Source of the DNA: Chitinophaga fulva | Lineage (GTDB): Bacteria; Bacteroidota; Bacteroidia; Chitinophagales; Chitinophagaceae | Assembly: GCF_012927205.1 (NCBI RefSeq) | Contig: NZ_JABBGC010000001.1 | Coordinates: forward strand, 3,720,810 to 3,784,809 | Direction of reading: 5' to 3' | DNA length: 64,000 nucleotides | Shown here: piece by piece, positions 36,330 through 46,300 of the stretch | How the letters are laid out: the number at the start of each line of letters is the position of its first letter | Position numbering within the stretch: position 1 is the first letter of the stretch | The notes under the pieces: model-generated | Told to the model about the DNA's origin: nothing | Database searches by the model: none | The model's input: only the letters and a program-made list of their open reading frames with translations | Made by a program: the position numbers and the translations under genes

Positions 36330-37601
36330 TTATTTGTTGAACGGTGTTTCATTCACCCAGTGAAATCCCCTGTTCGTCAGCAGAGAGTGATCTCTGTCCT
36401 TCCTGCGCAGGCTGACCAGCACACTATCGTTGCCAATGGTGCCTTTCAGTGTCAGGGTATCTCCGTTGAAGGTATAATGCATATGAACGGATTCAGTGTC
36501 ATCCTGGGCTTTCCAGTTCAGTATATGCGTTACCGTATCTGCGTTTACAGCCGCTCCTTTCATATTTTCTGCTTCCTGGTAAAGCAGTATCCCGCCTTTT
36601 TCGAAGTAAAGCGTTTTCCATGCTGGTCTTACTTTCTTCAGCGGGGGAAAGGTATGGGTGCTTGTTGCCAGTTGGTCTTTTAAAAGTGGAGAAAAACTGA
36701 AGACTTCGTAGGTGCCGAAAATGGCCCCTTTGATGTGCCTTTTTTGGTACGAACGATCAACATAGATTCCTATTTTAACAGTATACCAAAGTACCCACAC
36801 GACGGCAGCATACCTGAGGCTATTGAACACATACCGTTTCCACCGCGTGGTGAATACCGGGTAATATTGAGTGGTGATTGATACCGGTTGTTGTAGTATA
36901 AAAAAGCGGACCATCCGTTTCATATCAGGCATAATAAGGAATAGGGCTGTGAGTAGCAGATGGCCTGAATAAAGTTTTACACAGATATCGTAGAAGAAGT
37001 TCAGCGCCACGACATTGGTCATGACTGCTATGCATACCAGGGCTCCCAGCAGGCGGGTACGCCGAAACAATAACAGGAAGCCGCCCAGGCATTCGGCTAT
37101 TCCGGAGAAGATCGTGTAGCCGCGGGAGTAACCCATGAACGTCCATGCCAGTCCCATGGGGGAACTTTCGCCCAGCGGTTGTTCCAGTTTATAGAGAGAC
37201 AGCTCCTCAAACTGACCCGGGAATACTTTGGCCATACCATATTTTAACGTAGCCATGGCTAAGGTGTAACAAAGCGGTACCATAACCCAGTATTGCGCCT
37301 TATCATAGTTTTTGCGTTTTCTGTCGATGACTGACCAGAGCAGGCATCCGGTCAACGCTATGAGCAGCAGACAGAATAACTGAAGATAGTTAAACGTGGT
37401 ATCACCACTGCCCATTGGCCATGCCTGAATGCTATAATCTTTGCGGAGCAATAGTTGACCTGCCCGCGTAACAGCATTGTCCCACCATACCTGGGGAATG
37501 TATCCGGCAAAGTGATATAACAACAGGTAAATCGAAAAGAAACGAAAAAGTATCCGGTTGATGACCGGCCATGTTTGGGGGGGATTCAGGGTTTGCTGCA
37601 T
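36330..37601 (-). CDS. DoxX/HTTM-like membrane protein with C-terminal soluble domain
   Basis: 423 aa. The first 230 residues carry about six hydrophobic helices (for example FRFFSIYLLLYHFAGYIP, SGIAECLGGFLLLFRR, FFYDICVKLYSGHLLLTALF) with a DoxX-like or HTTM-like layout. A last helix near 270 is followed by a beta-rich, probably extracytoplasmic domain of 130 residues with a lipocalin-like feel (LKGTIGNDSVLVSL). Function unknown. It is translated just before the phytanoyl-CoA dioxygenase-like gene, so the two probably act together. Confidence 0.7.
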   Translation of the reverse strand: MQQTLNPPQTWPVINRILFRFFSIYLLLYHFAGYIPQVWWDNAVTRAGQLLLRKDYSIQAWPMGSGDTTFNYLQLFCLLLIALTGCLLWSVIDRKRKNYDKAQYWVMVPLCYTLAMATLKYGMAKVFPGQFEELSLYKLEQPLGESSPMGLAWTFMGYSRGYTIFSGIAECLGGFLLLFRRTRLLGALVCIAVMTNVVALNFFYDICVKLYSGHLLLTALFLIMPDMKRMVRFFILQQPVSITTQYYPVFTTRWKRYVFNSLRYAAVVWVLWYTVKIGIYVDRSYQKRHIKGAIFGTYEVFSFSPLLKDQLATSTHTFPPLKKVRPAWKTLYFEKGGILLYQEAENMKGAAVNADTVTHILNWKAQDDTESVHMHYTFNGDTLTLKGTIGNDSVLVSLRRKDRDHSLLTNRGFHWVNETPFNK

Positions 37602-37738
37602 AAGGCTAGTTGGATAATGTTACGATAATATGGAATATTATTATTCAGTGCAAAGTCTTTAGCATTACTTTAACAGCACCTGATAAGATGGCAGTTCGGG
37701 GAGAATAGCTTATTTTTAAGTAGATAAAACGAGAGCCC

Positions 37739-38812
37739 ATGGCGCATTTGTTCACTCCTTTGCAGCTGAGAACGGTCACGCTGCGTAACCGTATCGCGGT
37801 ATCTCCGATGTGTGAGTACTCCTCTGAAGATGGTTTTGCCAACGACTGGCACCTGGTGCATCTGGGCAGCCGGGCAGTAGGCGGGGCCGGACTGGTGCTC
37901 ACTGAAGCAGCGGCCGTATCTCCCGAGGGCCGTATTTCCCCGCAGGACCTGGGCATCTGGAAAGATGAGCACATCCCCATGTTGCAACGCATTACGGCAT
38001 TCATTGCCGGACAGGGAGCGGTGCCGGGCATCCAGCTGGCACATGCCGGCAGAAAATCCAGCACACGAAGGCCATGGGAGGGGAGCGGCACTGTAACGCC
38101 GGCAGACGGTGGTTGGGAAGATGTATATGCCCCCAGTGCCATTCCGTTCAACGACGTATATCCGATGCCGGTAGCCCTCACACAGGAAGGTATCCTGGAA
38201 GTACTGAACGATTTCAGGAAAGCGGCTGCCAGAGCATTACAGGCGGGTTTTAAAGTGGTGGAGATACATGCAGCACATGGTTATCTGCTGCACAGTTTCC
38301 TGTCGCCGCTGAGCAATCAGCGTACCGACGAATATGGTGGCAGCTTTGAAAACAGGGTACGCATGTTGTTGCAGACGGTGGAATCAGTAAGAGCGGTATG
38401 GCCCAAGGAACTGCCTTTACTGGTACGTATATCCGCTACCGATTGGGCGCCCGGCGGCTGGGACCTGGAGCAGTCCACACAACTGGCCACGCTGCTGAAG
38501 GCGGAGGAGGTGGACCTGATTGATTGTTCATCCGGCGGACTGGTACCGCATCAGAAAATCAACCTGGGGCCATTGTACCAGACTCCTTTTGCAGAGACAA
38601 TTAAAAAAGAAGCGAAGATAGCTACCGGTGCGGTAGGACTTATTACTACTGCTCAGGAAGCGGAGTCCATCATTGAACAGGGCAAGGCAGATATGGTGCT
38701 GCTGGCGCGCGAACTATTGCGCGATCCTTATTTCCCTTTACGGGCGGCCCATCTGCTGGGCGATACCGGCGTCAAATGGCCGGTGCAATATGAGCGGGCC
38801 AAACCCCGTTAA
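37739..38812 (+). CDS. NADH:flavin oxidoreductase, old yellow enzyme (YqjM class)
   Basis: 357-aa TIM-barrel FMN enzyme. VSPMCEYSS has Cys25 and Tyr27, the flavin-tuning residues of the YqjM/NamA class. The substrate-binding pair is His177-A-A-His180 in VEIHAAHGYLLHSFLSPLSN, and TDEYGGSFENRVR is the family signature. It reduces activated C=C bonds using NAD(P)H in the cytoplasm. The natural substrate is unknown. The gene is single, and converges with an aldo/keto reductase gene. Confidence 0.95.
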   Translation: MAHLFTPLQLRTVTLRNRIAVSPMCEYSSEDGFANDWHLVHLGSRAVGGAGLVLTEAAAVSPEGRISPQDLGIWKDEHIPMLQRITAFIAGQGAVPGIQLAHAGRKSSTRRPWEGSGTVTPADGGWEDVYAPSAIPFNDVYPMPVALTQEGILEVLNDFRKAAARALQAGFKVVEIHAAHGYLLHSFLSPLSNQRTDEYGGSFENRVRMLLQTVESVRAVWPKELPLLVRISATDWAPGGWDLEQSTQLATLLKAEEVDLIDCSSGGLVPHQKINLGPLYQTPFAETIKKEAKIATGAVGLITTAQEAESIIEQGKADMVLLARELLRDPYFPLRAAHLLGDTGVKWPVQYERAKPR

Positions 38813-38820
38813 CATACAGG

Positions 38821-38856
38821 CCTGCGGCCCGGGGCGTTTAGCCCCGGCCGTGCAGG
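38821..38856. terminator. GC-rich hairpin between convergent genes
   Basis: CCTGC-GGCC-CGGGGC and its complement around GTTTA form a long stem. It overlaps the last codons and stop of the aldo/keto reductase gene. T-rich sequence follows on the plus strand. Confidence 0.6.
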
Positions 38857-39839
38857 ATATTTTCAATTTTTTCCAGTTCTTCAGCAGTGAAAGACACGTT
38901 CTTCAGCGTGTCAAGGTTGTTGTCCAGCTGCGCTACGGAGCTGGCGCCAATGAGCACCGTGGTGATACGTTTGTCTTTCAGTATCCATGCCAGCGCCATC
39001 TGGGCGAGGGACTGACCGCGTTCCTGCGCCAGGCTGTTGAGCTGCCTGATTTTAGCTATTTTCTCATCAGATACTTCATTTTCCTGCAGGAAGCCGCTGG
39101 GTTTGCTGGCACGTGAACCTGCGGGGATACCATTCAGGTAACGGTCGGTGAGGAGGCCTTGTGCCAGCGGTGAGAAAGGAATACAGCCGATACCGTTAGC
39201 CTCAAGCACATCGAGCAGGCCATTTTCCACCCATCTTTCAAACATGCTGTATTTAGGCTGATGGATCAGGCAGGGCGTACCCAGTGATTTCAGTACGGCG
39301 ACAGCCTCTTTGGTTTGTTCAGCGGTATAGTTGGAGAGGCCCACATAGAGCGCTTTTCCCTGTTGCACGATGCTATGCAGCGCACCCATGGTCTCTTCGA
39401 TAGGCGTCTCCGGATCGGGGCGGTGGGAGTAGAATATGTCCACGTATTCCTGTCCCATACGGCGCAGGCTCTGGTCGAGGCTGGAGATGAGGTATTTGCG
39501 GGAGCCTTTGTCGCCATAAGGGCCGGGCCACATCAGGTAGCCGGCTTTGGTGGAGATCACCAGCTCGTCACGCAGATGCCCGGTGAAATCCTGCCGGAGA
39601 ATACGCCCGAAATTTTCTTCCGCGCTGCCCGGTACCGGACCATAGTTGTTGGCCAGGTCAAAATGGGTGATGCCTTTATCGAAGGCCCTACGGATAATAC
39701 TACGGCCATTTTCATAGTTGTCAATGGAGCCGAAGTTGTGCCACAGGCCCAGTGATACGGCCGGCAATTGCAGGCCGCTTTTACCACAACGCTTGTACAT
39801 CATGGCGTCATATCTGTTGGTAGCTGGTGTATATTGCAT
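38838..39839 (-). CDS. Aldo/keto reductase, YghZ / Gpr type
   Basis: 333 aa. The catalytic tetrad is present: Asp61 and Tyr66 in FDLANNYGP, Lys98 in STKAGY, His139 in YSHRPD. The insert MWPGPYGDKGSRKYL is typical of the L-glyceraldehyde 3-phosphate reductase group (YghZ). It reduces aldehydes with NADPH in the cytoplasm and may help in methylglyoxal or triose detoxification. A start at ATG 39803 (MMYKRCG) is also possible. No operon partner. Confidence 0.95.
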   Translation of the reverse strand: MQYTPATNRYDAMMYKRCGKSGLQLPAVSLGLWHNFGSIDNYENGRSIIRRAFDKGITHFDLANNYGPVPGSAEENFGRILRQDFTGHLRDELVISTKAGYLMWPGPYGDKGSRKYLISSLDQSLRRMGQEYVDIFYSHRPDPETPIEETMGALHSIVQQGKALYVGLSNYTAEQTKEAVAVLKSLGTPCLIHQPKYSMFERWVENGLLDVLEANGIGCIPFSPLAQGLLTDRYLNGIPAGSRASKPSGFLQENEVSDEKIAKIRQLNSLAQERGQSLAQMALAWILKDKRITTVLIGASSVAQLDNNLDTLKNVSFTAEELEKIENILHGRG

Positions 39840-39908
39840 GTATCGTTTTTTTCAGGGAAACAAGATAACAATCAATTACGAATTAATACAGGGAGATGAT
39901 CACAAAAT

Positions 39909-39955
39909 ATAAAAGCGAAGACCTGAGCGTGTGTTGCCGAGGTCTTCGCTTTTAT
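39909..39955 (-). terminator. Terminator after the desaturase gene
   Basis: A 16-bp perfect stem (ATAAAAGCGAAGACCT with AGGTCTTCGCTTTTAT) around a 15-nt loop. It lies 18 nt past the minus-strand desaturase stop. Confidence 0.88.
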
Positions 39956-39972
39956 ATTTTCGTCATTCGTAA

Positions 39973-40893
39973 TTAATCCTGTAATTGTCCTTCGGGCACG
40001 GCTACACGTCCTGCCTGGATATCTTTCAGTTTGTTGCTGTTCTGTACTTTAGCCGGCACAGGACGGATTTCCCATACAATGCCCAGCCAGCCCAGAGTTT
40101 TGATCACATAGTAGCTGATGTCGATTTCCCACCAGTAGAAACCCTGACGGGCAGCGCTCTGATAGTAGTGGTGGTTGTTGTGCCATCCTTCACCCAGGGT
40201 GATCAGTGCCAGAACAAGGCTGTTACGGGACTGGTCACCGGTATAATAACGTTGTTTGCCGATTTTATGCATCAGGGAGTTGATGGTAAAGGTACCGTGG
40301 TATAGGATAACAGTGCTCAGGAAGAAGCCTATCAACAAGGTAGACAACCCTGCTGTCCAGTCGAACCATCCAGTGCCGTTTACTTTATTGCCCACAAAAT
40401 ATACTGCTATGGCCAGTACTACAGCTGGCACCATGTGCCATTTGTTGAGCCAGAACAGTTCTTTCGCTTTGTGATCTTTGATCAGGTCAAAACGGGTAGG
40501 TTTGTATTCAGGGCCCATGATCCAGCCGATATGGGCGTACCAGATACCATAGATATTGGCAGAGTGAGGATCTTCAGGCGTATCACTGTGCTTGTGGTGA
40601 ATACGGTGATTGGCAGACCACCAGAGCGCGCCTTTCTGTAAGCTGCTCTGTGCACCACCGGCAAGGATAAATTGAAAGAACCGCGACGTTTTAAAAGCGC
40701 GATGAGAGAAGTACCGGTGATAACCGGCTGTTACAAAAAACATGCGCACTACGTACAATACGCCGCACAGTATCCAGTCAAATGCCGTGGTGCCGGTAAA
40801 AAATGCCAGCAAGGGAACTGCATGAATTCCCAGAAAATCCACTTGATGCCACCAGTTAGGTGATATTCTGTCTTGCTTGATCGCCTTATTCAT
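39973..40893 (-). CDS. Acyl-CoA/fatty-acid desaturase (delta-9 type)
   Basis: 306-aa integral membrane di-iron desaturase. Histidine box 1 HRYFSH (59-64), box 2 HRIHHKH (96-102) and box 3 EGWHNNHH (about 236-243) are intact. About four membrane helices surround them. It introduces a cis double bond in saturated acyl chains, adjusting membrane fluidity. The -7-like box sits only four bases before the start codon and a 14-bp palindrome lies upstream, suggesting tight control (listed separately). It stands alone. Confidence 0.95.
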   Translation of the reverse strand: MNKAIKQDRISPNWWHQVDFLGIHAVPLLAFFTGTTAFDWILCGVLYVVRMFFVTAGYHRYFSHRAFKTSRFFQFILAGGAQSSLQKGALWWSANHRIHHKHSDTPEDPHSANIYGIWYAHIGWIMGPEYKPTRFDLIKDHKAKELFWLNKWHMVPAVVLAIAVYFVGNKVNGTGWFDWTAGLSTLLIGFFLSTVILYHGTFTINSLMHKIGKQRYYTGDQSRNSLVLALITLGEGWHNNHHYYQSAARQGFYWWEIDISYYVIKTLGWLGIVWEIRPVPAKVQNSNKLKDIQAGRVAVPEGQLQD

Positions 40894-40897
40894 TCTG

Positions 40898-40905
40898 CAA
40901 ATATA
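40898..40905 (-). promoter_or_regulatory. Possible -7 box directly before the desaturase start
   Basis: TATATTTG on the minus strand fits the Bacteroidota TAnnTTTG element but ends only four bases before the ATG at 40893. If used, the transcript would be leaderless. No clear -33 TTTG is seen. Confidence 0.4.
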
Positions 40906-40927
40906 GTTTCCGTGGTGTATTAAATTT

Positions 40928-40941
40928 ATGATTTAAATCAT
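40928..40941. promoter_or_regulatory. 14-bp perfect palindrome upstream of the desaturase gene
   Basis: ATGATTTAAATCAT is its own reverse complement and lies about 23 bp upstream of the -7-like box, where a repressor could block polymerase. Operator function is inferred. Confidence 0.5.
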
Positions 40942-41063
40942 TTTGACAAAGTTAGGGCATTTCACCGTGAAACCGAGGGTCGTTGCCCCGAACTTTTTAA
41001 GCGGACAGGTGTTAGGAAGATATACATTGTCATTATTTTATAACAATAAAATAAAATTCATAT

Positions 41064-41630
41064 ATGTCACAGGTCCTGTCAGCTATCCGCAACAATGTAA
41101 AGTACTGGTGGCTTTATCTGCTCAATGGCATCATCTTCATTATTGCGGGCTTCATTGTTTTCAGTAATCCATTCAGCAGCTATGTGCTGCTTAGTATCTT
41201 TTTCAGTGTAACCTTATTCGTGACCGGCATTTTTGAGATCATTTTTGCTACGGGCAACCGGCGGTCCATGCACGGCTGGGGATGGTCACTCGCATCAGGC
41301 ATTATAGACGTAGTGGTGGGGTTCATCCTGATGTTATATCCCGCTATCAGCATGGCGGTCATCCCCATTTTCCTGGGGTTCTGGTTCATGTTCAAAGGCA
41401 TCAGCCTGATCGTGTTCGCGATAGCGCTCAGCACGGACAAAATCCCCAACTGGGGCTGGGTGCTGGTAGGAGGCATCCTGTTGATCATGATCGCCATCGT
41501 GATACTCGACAACCCTGCATTGGGCGTGGCCACTATTCTGGGCGTAATGGCGGCAGCCTTCTGGGTGACCGGCGTATTGAGCATCGTCTTTGCCTTCCGG
41601 CTGAAACATGTGAAGAAATTATTTCAATAA
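41064..41630 (+). CDS. HdeD-like (DUF308) membrane protein
   Basis: 188 aa with six hydrophobic helices in two-helix repeats, as in HdeD acid-resistance proteins. The helices YWWLYLLNGIIFIIAGFIVF and the second-repeat WSLASGIIDVVVGFILMLYP show the G-x-x-x-x-G pattern. HdeD is an inner-membrane protein tied to acid stress at high cell density in E. coli; a similar role here is only a guess. It is convergent, nine bases away, with the ECF sigma gene. Confidence 0.88.
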   Translation: MSQVLSAIRNNVKYWWLYLLNGIIFIIAGFIVFSNPFSSYVLLSIFFSVTLFVTGIFEIIFATGNRRSMHGWGWSLASGIIDVVVGFILMLYPAISMAVIPIFLGFWFMFKGISLIVFAIALSTDKIPNWGWVLVGGILLIMIAIVILDNPALGVATILGVMAAAFWVTGVLSIVFAFRLKHVKKLFQ

Positions 41631-41638
41631 CGATACGT

Positions 41639-42142
41639 TTATCGCCCCAGTTCTTTCCTCAAAAATTTTAATGCCCTGTTCATTTGTGTTTCGATAGTAC
41701 CGGTAGTGATATTGAGCTGGGTAGAGATCTGTTTGTAACTATAAGCATGTTCTTTATGCAACCGGAAAATTTGCTGCTGCTGTGCAGGCAAACGGTTGAT
41801 TGTGGTTTGCAGCCTGCGCTGCAGCTCCTGTTCCATTAATTTTTCTTCCGGGGAAGGGGCCGTTGTTTCCGGTGTGTATTGCGACAAGGCCTCCTCCTGG
41901 CGCGCTTTTTTACGCAGCTCGTCCAGGAACAGGTTTCTACCGTAGACTTTTAATAAGGCAATTATTTTTTCATCGTCCCGGATACTGTCAAGATTCTCCC
42001 ATACCTTGATATAAGCCTGTTGCACCAGGTCGGCGCATAGGTCATGGTCTTTGCAAAGTGCGAACAGTACCCCAAAAAGTTTGTCATAGGTTTGGTCTAT
42101 TATCCGCTGCAGCCTTTCTTCCTGTTGATGTGCCAATGACAT
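41639..42142 (-). CDS. ECF-type RNA polymerase sigma factor
   Basis: 167 aa from ATG 42142; a TTG start at 42163 is less likely. Region 2 (DLVQQAYIKVWENLD) and region 4 (YSYKQISTQLNITTGTIETQMNRA) are clear. It is divergent from the FecR gene of the second SusCD operon, separated by 166 nt. Sigma and FecR are read apart here, unlike the first set. It is expected to transcribe the divergent operon. Confidence 0.92.
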   Translation of the reverse strand: MSLAHQQEERLQRIIDQTYDKLFGVLFALCKDHDLCADLVQQAYIKVWENLDSIRDDEKIIALLKVYGRNLFLDELRKKARQEEALSQYTPETTAPSPEEKLMEQELQRRLQTTINRLPAQQQQIFRLHKEHAYSYKQISTQLNITTGTIETQMNRALKFLRKELGR

Positions 42143-42308
42143 GTTGATTTTTGTATGCCACAAAATTACGGCGGTGTTAATAGCCCGTAGATTAACAAAT
42201 TGTTAAGCCCGCTTTTTTTGTACAGGCATTTTCCGTTGCATACGTGTATTATTCAAACACGGCTTCCGGAAGGGTAGCGATAGCCTACCGGGAAGCACTA
42301 AACGAAAA

Positions 42309-43253
42309 ATGGACCAGGAACGCATCATTAAATATTTTCAGGGACACTGTCCGGCAGAAGAAGCCAGGCAGGTGCAGCAGTGGCTGGACCAGCAGGGCGC
42401 TGAATGGATAGATCTCTTCATGGAACAGCACTGGGATGCTATTGCGCAAACATCTACTGAACAAGAGCGCCGTCACCTCGCTTCACAGGTGATCGCGATG
42501 GCGCCGGCCCCTAAAGGGAAATGGCGCTGGCTTACCACCGCCGCTGCTGCTGCCTGCGTGGCTGCCGTTGCCGGCGCCGCCTGGTGGGCTTTCTCTTTAT
42601 CCGCGCCACAACAGCTGGCCTGGACGGAAATACGCAACGACAGCAACATTGTACGAACCATTCAACTGCCCGATGCGTCTACTGTCACGCTCAACAAACA
42701 TGCGGTAGTCCGTTATTCATCTGCCTATAATAAAAAAGACAGACAGGTGGAACTGGCAGGGGAGGCCTTCTTTGAAATCCACCCTGACGCCAACCGGCCT
42801 TTTGTGGTACAAGCTGGCAGCACCACCGCTCGCGTATATGGCACCGCCTTTAACGTGAACGCACTGCCTGGCGCCGGCGAAACGCGCATCGCCCTGCAAA
42901 GCGGTAAGATCGGCGTCACCTGCGACAGCCTCTCCGGAGAAAAAATCCTGTCCCCCGGACAACTACTCATATTCGATAAACACACACATCATACAACTGT
43001 TACACAGTTGCTCCCTACACAAGCCGACAGCTGGCGCAAAGGACAACTGAATTTTGTCAATACACCATTTAAAGAAGTATTGCTTCAACTTGAAAATACA
43101 TATGGACTGCATTTTATTTATGCCGGCAAACCACAACAACAAACAGTAACCGCCGTATTCCCGTCCAACGATCTGCCGAAAGTGTTACAGCACCTGGCTT
43201 TCATCTGGGAGCTTAATTTTCAGCAGCGGAGCGACAGCATCATTATTCAATAA
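42309..43253 (+). CDS. FecR-type anti-sigma factor
   Basis: 314 aa. N-terminal sigma-binding part, then the membrane helix WLTTAAAAACVAAVAGAAWW (about 75-95), a FecR domain (IVRTIQLPDASTVTLNKHAV, RVYGTAFNVN) and a C-terminal DUF4974-like domain (NTPFKEVLLQLENTYGLHFIY). It transmits a signal from the SusC STN domain to the divergent sigma factor. The SusC gene follows 96 nt later. Confidence 0.93.
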   Translation: MDQERIIKYFQGHCPAEEARQVQQWLDQQGAEWIDLFMEQHWDAIAQTSTEQERRHLASQVIAMAPAPKGKWRWLTTAAAAACVAAVAGAAWWAFSLSAPQQLAWTEIRNDSNIVRTIQLPDASTVTLNKHAVVRYSSAYNKKDRQVELAGEAFFEIHPDANRPFVVQAGSTTARVYGTAFNVNALPGAGETRIALQSGKIGVTCDSLSGEKILSPGQLLIFDKHTHHTTVTQLLPTQADSWRKGQLNFVNTPFKEVLLQLENTYGLHFIYAGKPQQQTVTAVFPSNDLPKVLQHLAFIWELNFQQRSDSIIIQ

Positions 43254-43349
43254 AACATATTTACCCGCATCATCATGTGAGGCATCGCCAAAAGCGGTGT
43301 AGGGGGACTATTTATTCCTGTAAAGCAAACAAAACTTCAAAACAACAGT

Positions 43350-46300
43350 ATGAAAAAGAATCTGCAACGGTGGTTCCAACCTGTTTCCGGATGGCAATAC
43401 CGCGCAAAGATTGGTTGCTGGTCATTAGCACTGGTAGCTGTAATGAGTGCCCAGGTACAGGCCCAGGCCATCCAGGTGGACCTGCATGGTTCCAACCTGG
43501 CCATGGTAGTGGCCAGTCTGCAAAAACAGGCGCCCGGTTACCATTTCTCTTATCAGCAACAGGCACTGGAAAAAGTAAAGGTAGAACACATCACCTTTCA
43601 TCAGTCCAGCATTAAAGCGGCCCTGGAGTACCTGCAAAAAAATTATGGCCTGCAGTTCCTCCTGGAAGGCAACCAGGTATCTGTGAAGTACAATCCCGCG
43701 CCGGTAAGCGCCACTACTGATATCCAGGTGGTACAGGGCAAAGTGACCGATGATGCTAACACCCCACTGCCGGGTGTGAGCATCATAGACCAGCACGGTA
43801 AAATGCTGGGCACCACAGACGTTTCCGGCGTATTCTCCGTGAAAACCGCCACCGGCGCCACCCTCATTTTTTCATACATGGGCTTTACTACGGAAAAATA
43901 TACGGTGACCGGCAAGGAAGACGTGGTTAAAATCTCCCTGAAACCAAACAGCCGCGAACTGAACAGCGTAGTGGTAACTGCGTTGGGTATTTCCCGTGAA
44001 CAGAAAAGTCTCGGCTTCGCTACACAAAAACTGGATGGCAGCGCCGTTAGCGCCGCTCCCACCAATGGTTTTGTGAATGCCCTCAGCGGTAAAGTAGCTG
44101 GCCTCAACCTCACCAAAGCCGGCGGCCCTATGGGCAGCAGCCGTGTTGTGCTCCGCGGGGAAAGCATCCTCGACGGACAAGGTGGTGAAGCTATCCTCGT
44201 AGTAGACGGCGTGATCGTTAATAAATCCTTCAACGGCACTGGCCATCAGGGATACCTTGGCAACGACAGCCCCATCGACTTCGGTTCTGCTCTCACAGAC
44301 CTCAACCCGGACGATATCGAATCCATCAACGTACTGAAAGGCCCCAGCGCTGCTGCGCTGTACGGCGCCCGTGGTGCCGGTGGCGCTATCATCGTGACCA
44401 CCAAAAACGGTACCCGCAATACAAAAGGTATGGGCGTGACCGTTAGCAGCAACCTCGCTTTCGATCAGATCAACAACTGGCCCGATTATCAATATGAATA
44501 CGGCCAGGGTACCAACAACGCCAAGTATTATTCCTACGGCAAAACTGCCGACGGCTCCAATACCTCTTCTACCAGTTCCTCATGGGGACCTAAGTTCGAC
44601 GGACAGTCCTACTTCCAGTTCAACTCCCCCATGGACGCTAATGGTGTAAGAACAGAACGTACGCCCTGGGTACCTTATAAAAACAACCGCAAGGACTTCT
44701 TCCGTACCGGTCTTACCAATACCAACACCGTTTCCGTGGCCGGCAGTAACGATAAAGGTGATATGCGCCTGAGCTTCACGCACATGAAGAACGAATGGAT
44801 CATGCCCAACACCGGCTACAAACGTTACTCCATCTCTTTCTCCGGGAATACACAGGTAAGCAAAAAAATCTCCCTGTCTACCAAGATCGACTATACGAAC
44901 AAAATCGCCGACAACCTGCCTAACTCCGGCTATAACAACCAGTCTGTCGCCTATTTTATCAACTTCCAGAATCCCAACGTGGACCTGAACTGGTATCAGC
45001 CATACTGGAAGCCCGGCAGAGAAGGCATCGAACAGAACCATCCTTTCAGCTCATTGATTGACAACCCGTACCTGATCGTAAATGAAATGATCAACGCCTC
45101 CAACCGGCACAACGTTACCGGCAACGTGATGGTGAAGTACAAAATTCTTGACAACCTGGAACTGATGCTGCGCAGCGGCCTCGATATGGGCTACGAATTC
45201 CGGAACCAGCGCCGTCCTAAAAATACCCAGAAGTTCCAGGACGGTATGTACCGTCAGCAGACCGTGATGAACTACGAAAACAACAACGACTTCCTGCTGC
45301 GCTACAATAAAAATATCGGCGCCGACTTCAATGTCATCGCCAGCGTAGGCGGTAACGTACGCAACCAGCGCCGTTATTATACCAACCAACGTGCGGACAA
45401 ACTGGCTGCGGTAGGCGTATACAACCTCGCCAACAGTAAAGACCCGGTGCTCTCCAGCTCTTCCCGTCCTGTAGCGCAGGTAAACAGCCTGTACGCCTTT
45501 GTGAACACCTCCTGGAAAAATAAACTGTTCCTCGATCTGACGCTTCGCAGAGACCAGTCCAGCACGCTGCCACTGCAGAACAACGTTTTCTATTATCCTT
45601 CCATCGCCGCCAGCGCTGTGCTGAGCGAAATGGTACAACTGCCGTCTTTCGTGTCTTATGCCAAGCTGCGTACTTCATACGCCAGCGTTGGGTTTGATGC
45701 GCCTTTCGGTACCTACTCCCTGGAGAAAGATTATGAAGCCGGCTCTATCACCGGCAGCATGAGCAATCCAACCACCATTCCTAACCCGAACCTCCAACCG
45801 CAGCGTAACAACGCACTGGAATTCGGTACAGAATGGAAATTGTTCAATAACCGTGTAGGCTTTGACGTTACCTGGTACCGCCAGCGCGCTATCAACCAGA
45901 TTTCTGCTATTCCGATCGACCGTTCTACTGGTTACGAATACCAGCTGGCCAACGTAGGTATTGTAGAGAACAGGGGTGTAGAGGTGATGCTGAACGTAAC
46001 ACCGGTGAAGCTGAAAAACTTCCAGTGGAAATCCACCATCAACTGGTCACGCAACCGCAACGAGGTGATTAAACTGAACCCTGAAGTAGGTACGTCCCTG
46101 ATCATCGCCGAAGGCCCGAGAGGAACGCTCGAAGCCAGGGAAGGCCATCCGCTTGGAGAGTTGTATGGTATCGGCTTCCAGCGCAGTCCCGACGGACAGA
46201 TCGTGTACAAGAACGGTCTTGCGCAACTGTCATCCGAAGCTACCTTCCGCGGCAATGCCAATCCAGATTGGAGAGGCGGCCTGAACAACCAGTTCACCTA

